7,384 bases of DNA from an uncultured Eubacteriales bacterium. Its GTDB lineage: Bacteria > Bacillota > Clostridia > Christensenellales > CAG-138. Positions within the stretch are counted from its first letter, which is position 1; every line of letters starts with the position of its first letter. The DNA lies in the NCBI GenBank assembly GCA_900547135.1, contig URFJ01000099.1, forward strand, positions 1 through 7,384. Direction: 5' to 3'. Positions 5,792 to 7,384 of this stretch are shown here, piece by piece. The translations under genes were made by a program, and so were the position numbers. The notes under the pieces are model-generated. The model saw only the letters and a list, made by a program, of their open reading frames with translations. It was not told the origin of the DNA and did no database searches.

Positions 5792-5830
5792 CGGTTATTC
5801 CCGATAAAAAATTATATATTTTAGCAAGAA

Positions 5831-5856
5831 CGCGGGAGGGTGTTACCTCTCCCGCG
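5831..5856 (-). terminator. Putative terminator after the 156-aa gene
   Basis: CGCGGGAG (5831-5838) and CTCCCGCG (5849-5856) form a perfect 8-bp GC-rich stem with a 10-nt loop, 10 nt past the stop of the 156-aa gene. On the minus strand the hairpin is followed by TTCTTGC rather than a full T-run, so termination may be partial. It separates this unit from promoter copy 2. Confidence 0.6.
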
Positions 5857-5866
5857 AAATGAACGC

Positions 5867-6337
5867 TTAGTGGGGTTGCTTATATACTCGCCATTTGCCC
5901 CCCAGATAGTACTCCAGCCCGCATGCGTAGCCCGCCATGCATATACCCCACAATGTGCGGGCCTGATCTATATGTCTGGTGTCGTCTAGTAATTGTAGCG
6001 CTACTAATAGTATAGCCGCATCCTCAATATCGCTACAGGGCATTGTGCCAAATATACCCTTTGCGTTATCAGCAAACGGTGTATCGGCCACCACTTGATT
6101 AACAGCATCCGTAATATCCTGCTGGATCATGTTAAGGAGCGGGGTCGGGATATGCTCATATGCTACGGCAAGAGATGTGTCATCGACTACCTCAGACGCC
6201 CACTCATCCCACGTCTCGTGTCTCATCTCCGAGCGGGTATCATATACAATGCAATTATCGGGCAACTTACCGTGGTTGCCAAAAAATGTAGTATTATGTA
6301 TGTCGTTTATTACACTGTCCATTATAGGTGATCTCAT
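5867..6337 (-). CDS. Uncharacterised 156-aa phage accessory protein, paralogue of the 4281-4712 product
   Basis: No family recognised. The frame is open from 6427, but AAGGAG (about 6347-6352) lies roughly 9 nt before the ATG at 6337, and similarity to the 143-aa protein begins right after it (MRSPIMDSVINDIH, then FFGNHGKLPDNCIVYDTRSE), so the shorter start is chosen. The C-terminal part (SDIEDAAILLVALQLLDD, then LWGICMAGYACGLEYYLGG and VYKQPH) also matches that protein. No signal peptide; the hydrophobic C-terminal helices are probably buried rather than membrane-spanning. It follows the 67-aa gene by 101 nt on the same strand without a promoter cassette of its own, so it is probably the second gene of that unit, and a terminator-like hairpin ends the unit. 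Two diverged copies in one accessory zone hint at a function under diversifying selection. Confidence 0.83.
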   Translation of the reverse strand: MRSPIMDSVINDIHNTTFFGNHGKLPDNCIVYDTRSEMRHETWDEWASEVVDDTSLAVAYEHIPTPLLNMIQQDITDAVNQVVADTPFADNAKGIFGTMPCSDIEDAAILLVALQLLDDTRHIDQARTLWGICMAGYACGLEYYLGGKWRVYKQPH

Positions 6338-6403
6338 TATTTTGTGCTCCTTTATTTTGCGGTTGACATCGATAATTAGGTGTGCTAGTATAGTTTGTAT
6401 GGC

Positions 6404-6423
6404 GGGGGCGGTGGTGCGCCCCC
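6404..6423. other. GC-rich hairpin between the 67-aa and 156-aa genes
   Basis: GGGGGCG (6404-6410) and CGCCCCC (6417-6423) are perfect complements around a 6-nt loop, 16 nt past the stop of the 67-aa gene. No T-run follows on the minus strand. It may attenuate or stabilise the transcript between the two genes. Confidence 0.5.
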
Positions 6424-6438
6424 ACACGATTGGTTAGC

Positions 6439-6642
6439 TTACACGCGCTTGTAATGCTTATACTGATAGTGTTTGTAGCCCATCGGCCAGTATGCAACGG
6501 CGACTAGCTCGTCGTTGTTGTCGTATAAGGCCACGGTGTCATCAGCGTCGCCGTATATATCGGCTACAACTTGGATATCTGTAAGCTCAGTGGTGTACTC
6601 CTTACAAGACCAATCCGCATTTGGTGTTACGTAGACATTCAT
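6439..6642 (-). CDS. Uncharacterised 67-aa acidic phage protein
   Basis: A small protein starting MNVYVTPNADWSCKEYTTEL, acidic in the middle (DIQVVADIYGDADDTVALYDNNDELV) and ending in a tyrosine/lysine/histidine-rich tail (GYKHYQYKHYKRV). No family recognised. The ATG at 6642 has AGGAGG 8 nt upstream; a GTG at 6651 in the same frame overlaps that site and is unlikely to be used. It is the first gene behind promoter copy 3, so it opens the third accessory unit and is followed by the 156-aa gene. Size, charge and a dedicated strong promoter resemble small phage inhibitor proteins, but there is no direct functional evidence. Confidence 0.75.
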   Translation of the reverse strand: MNVYVTPNADWSCKEYTTELTDIQVVADIYGDADDTVALYDNNDELVAVAYWPMGYKHYQYKHYKRV

Positions 6643-6680
6643 TTTGTTCACCTCCTCCCTCTCTCTCTATCTGATAATTA

Positions 6681-6709
6681 ATTATATCAGATATTCCCGT
6701 TAATATCAA
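6681..6709 (-). promoter_or_regulatory. Sigma-A promoter of the 67-aa/156-aa unit (copy 3)
   Basis: TTGATA at 6704-6709, 17-nt spacer, TATAAT at 6681-6686, reading leftwards, with an AT-rich tract upstream. One base from consensus in the -35 box. The downstream leader is GA-rich on the transcribed strand and ends in AGGAGG. Confidence 0.8.
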
Positions 6710-6713
6710 CGGG
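6696..6713. promoter_or_regulatory. Operator-like dyad CCCGTT-N6-AACGGG, copy 3
   Basis: Perfect 6-bp inverted repeats centred on the -35 box. A second dyad, CTGATA (6671-6676) N8 TATCAG (6685-6690), flanks the -10. Copies 1 and 2 keep only parts of this CCC...AACGG symmetry and instead have the complete TATCAG dyad, so the sites may have different affinities for one or more repressors. Confidence 0.55.
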
Positions 6714-6778
6714 TATTTTCGATAAAAAAAATAATATATTTTACAGTAGCGTTATATCATATACTGATCGTAGCTGAC

Positions 6779-6809
6779 AAAAAAAAAGAGAGGGCTTTGC
6801 AGCCCTCTC
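6779..6809 (-). terminator. Strong intrinsic terminator after the holin gene
   Basis: On the minus strand, a perfect 9-bp stem (arms 6801-6809 and 6788-6796, 4-nt loop) is followed by nine or more T residues (6779-6787). It lies 6 nt past the holin stop codon and cleanly ends the late transcript before the accessory units begin. Confidence 0.93.
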
Positions 6810-6815
6810 CTGAAC

Positions 6816-7208
6816 TTACTCGTTATTATCATCCCTTAGCTTGGCTAGCGCGTTACGCAGTTTTGCGGGCATCGGTAATCCCAGCTCGCCGGCATTCTCC
6901 AGGATGCTTAGTCCCTCGTTGGCTATATAAAACGCTATTACAGCGGTGCGGAGCGCGCCGTTAGTTGCCGGTACAACATTATCAACTACCGTAGCCACCG
7001 CCACAAGGACAAATATAAGCACCTTTTTTAGCAATCCGCGCCAACCCACACCGCTTGATAGCTCCCCTTTGATCGCCGCCTTAATTATGCCGGTGACATA
7101 ATCGGCAATGACACACACGATCAGCGCTATTATGAGTGCATCCCACGCTCCCCACAGATACGCCAGTATACCACTGATAACAGCGATCGTCCCCTTAATC
7201 CAGATCAT
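6816..7208 (-). CDS. Phage holin, phage_holin_4 (TcdE/Cp-1 holin-like) family
   Basis: A 130-aa membrane protein typical in length for this family. Seen: hydrophobic segments at about 7-19, 24-42 and 63-80, and a weaker one at 87-96; the motif DYVTGIIKAAIKG (36-48) after the second segment; and the characteristic ANEGLSILENAGELGLPMP (96-114) before a charged C-terminus (LRDDNNE). Holins of this family form membrane lesions at the end of the lytic cycle that release endolysin; relatives such as TcdE and UviB are linked to toxin release. GGGGGT precedes the ATG by 11-12 nt and the gene begins 2 nt after the upstream stop. It is the last gene of the late operon, followed by the intrinsic terminator. 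No endolysin follows it, so that enzyme is probably upstream. Confidence 0.92.
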   Translation of the reverse strand: MIWIKGTIAVISGILAYLWGAWDALIIALIVCVIADYVTGIIKAAIKGELSSGVGWRGLLKKVLIFVLVAVATVVDNVVPATNGALRTAVIAFYIANEGLSILENAGELGLPMPAKLRNALAKLRDDNNE

Positions 7209-7210
7209 AA

Positions 7211-7384
7211 TTACTTACCCCCTAGTGATATGTTATATATTTTATCCCCCACCGCTATTGACAGTGTGGCTGTATCTGGTAACGCCGGAGCACTCGCACC
7301 GCCCCCACCGTGCGCCGCCACAAAGGCCGCTATACCCGCCATGGTCTTGGCCCCTGCCTTGCCGTCCGCGCTCCCACAATCGTA
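7211..7384 (-). CDS. C-terminal fragment of an unidentified phage late protein
   Basis: A frame open from the right window edge gives the last 57 residues: it includes GSADGKAGAKTMAGIAAFVA, a glycine/alanine linker (AAHGGGGASAPALP) and a beta-like tail TATLSIAVGDKIYNISLGGK, ending with TAA at 7211-7213. The neighbouring holin and the domain-linker-domain look are consistent with either an endolysin or a tail/baseplate-associated protein; the fragment is too short to decide. It is clearly co-transcribed with the holin, 2 nt away. Confidence 0.7.
   Translation of the reverse strand, partial: YDCGSADGKAGAKTMAGIAAFVAAHGGGGASAPALPDTATLSIAVGDKIYNISLGGK

Larger units (their letters stand above)
5731..5823 (-). 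repeat. Promoter cassette repeat, copy 2
   Basis: It starts at the ATG of the 234-aa gene and extends upstream through SD, promoter, operator and AT-rich tract. The stretch 5731-5794 is identical to 4710-4773, and the remainder to 5823 differs from copy 1 at only a few positions. The two copies are 1021 bp apart in direct orientation and bracket the zinc-motif/HTH operon. Confidence 0.9.
6671..6743 (-). repeat. Promoter cassette repeat, copy 3 (diverged)
   Basis: Shares with copies 1 and 2 the -10/-35 region, the AACGGGTAT block and the AT-rich tract GATAAAAAA followed by ATAATATATTTTA, but the SD leader differs and the central operator is rearranged. It directly follows the holin terminator. 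Confidence 0.8.
4105..7384. mobile_element. Prophage, late/accessory end, inserted in cas3
   Basis: The block right of the cas3 breakpoint carries a phage holin and a set of small, separately promoted genes typical of the accessory zone between lysis genes and an att site. The left limit is approximate; the element continues past the right edge. No integrase, structural, packaging or replication gene is recognisable here, so completeness and activity cannot be judged. Confidence 0.75.

Noticed and set aside
6363..6394. Possible plus-strand promoter (TTGACA followed by TATAGT)
   Set aside because: The spacer is 20 nt, no plus-strand gene follows, and it would be antisense to the 67-aa gene.
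6338..6427. N-terminal extension of the 156-aa protein
   Set aside because: Covers the intergenic hairpin region and has no counterpart in the paralogue; a good SD precedes the ATG at 6337.
1..7384. CRISPR array or tRNA gene, for example a tRNA attB
   Set aside because: No regularly spaced direct repeats and no cloverleaf-like sequence were found; the array is expected beyond the left edge, after cas2.

Overview
The window looks like the junction between a bacterial chromosome and a prophage in a Gram-positive, Clostridia-like host. The host guess rests on strong AGGAGG ribosome binding sites, vegetative TTGACA-17-TATAAT promoters and the protein styles; no rRNA or other taxonomic marker is present. 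All genes I accept lie on the minus strand, so the biological reading order runs from high to low coordinates.

Left part (1-4091): a type I-C CRISPR-Cas effector operon in canonical order, cas3 - cas5c - cas8c - cas7c. The cas7c gene runs off the left edge. The cas8c gene contains an in-frame internal ATG behind a near-ideal Shine-Dalgarno sequence, which predicts the small subunit Cas11c. The cas3 gene is broken: only the C-terminal helicase half remains, and the HD nuclease, Walker A and DEAH parts are missing.

Junction (about 4092-4264): cas3 homology stops and is replaced by DNA with tandem 9-bp repeats, an imperfect core-like dyad and a GC-rich hairpin. This is the organisation expected of a prophage attachment junction made by a tyrosine integrase. 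A TTGACA-17-TACAAT promoter sits just inside the phage end and points out of the phage, towards the cas3 remnant and the intact cas5c-cas8c-cas7c genes.

Right part (4281-7384): the late and accessory end of the prophage. From the right edge it holds the C-terminus of an unidentified protein, a phage_holin_4-type holin and a strong intrinsic terminator. Three small transcription units follow: a 67-aa protein plus a 156-aa protein; a 234-aa zinc-motif protein plus a 74-aa helix-turn-helix protein; and a 143-aa protein. Each unit starts with a copy of the same promoter cassette (AT-rich upstream element, consensus -35/-10, dyad operators). Two copies are identical over 64 bp, including the leader, SD and start codon. 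The 143-aa and 156-aa proteins look like diverged paralogues.

How it may fit together (inference): phage integration removes Cas3, and so CRISPR interference, while an outward phage promoter may keep the Cascade genes transcribed; excision would restore cas3. The three accessory units look like independently transcribed moron genes forming one regulon, perhaps repressed by the small HTH protein. The HTH gene's position directly behind an uncharacterised gene is reminiscent of acr-aca operons. The rest of cas3 and the integrase should lie beyond the right edge, at the other prophage end.
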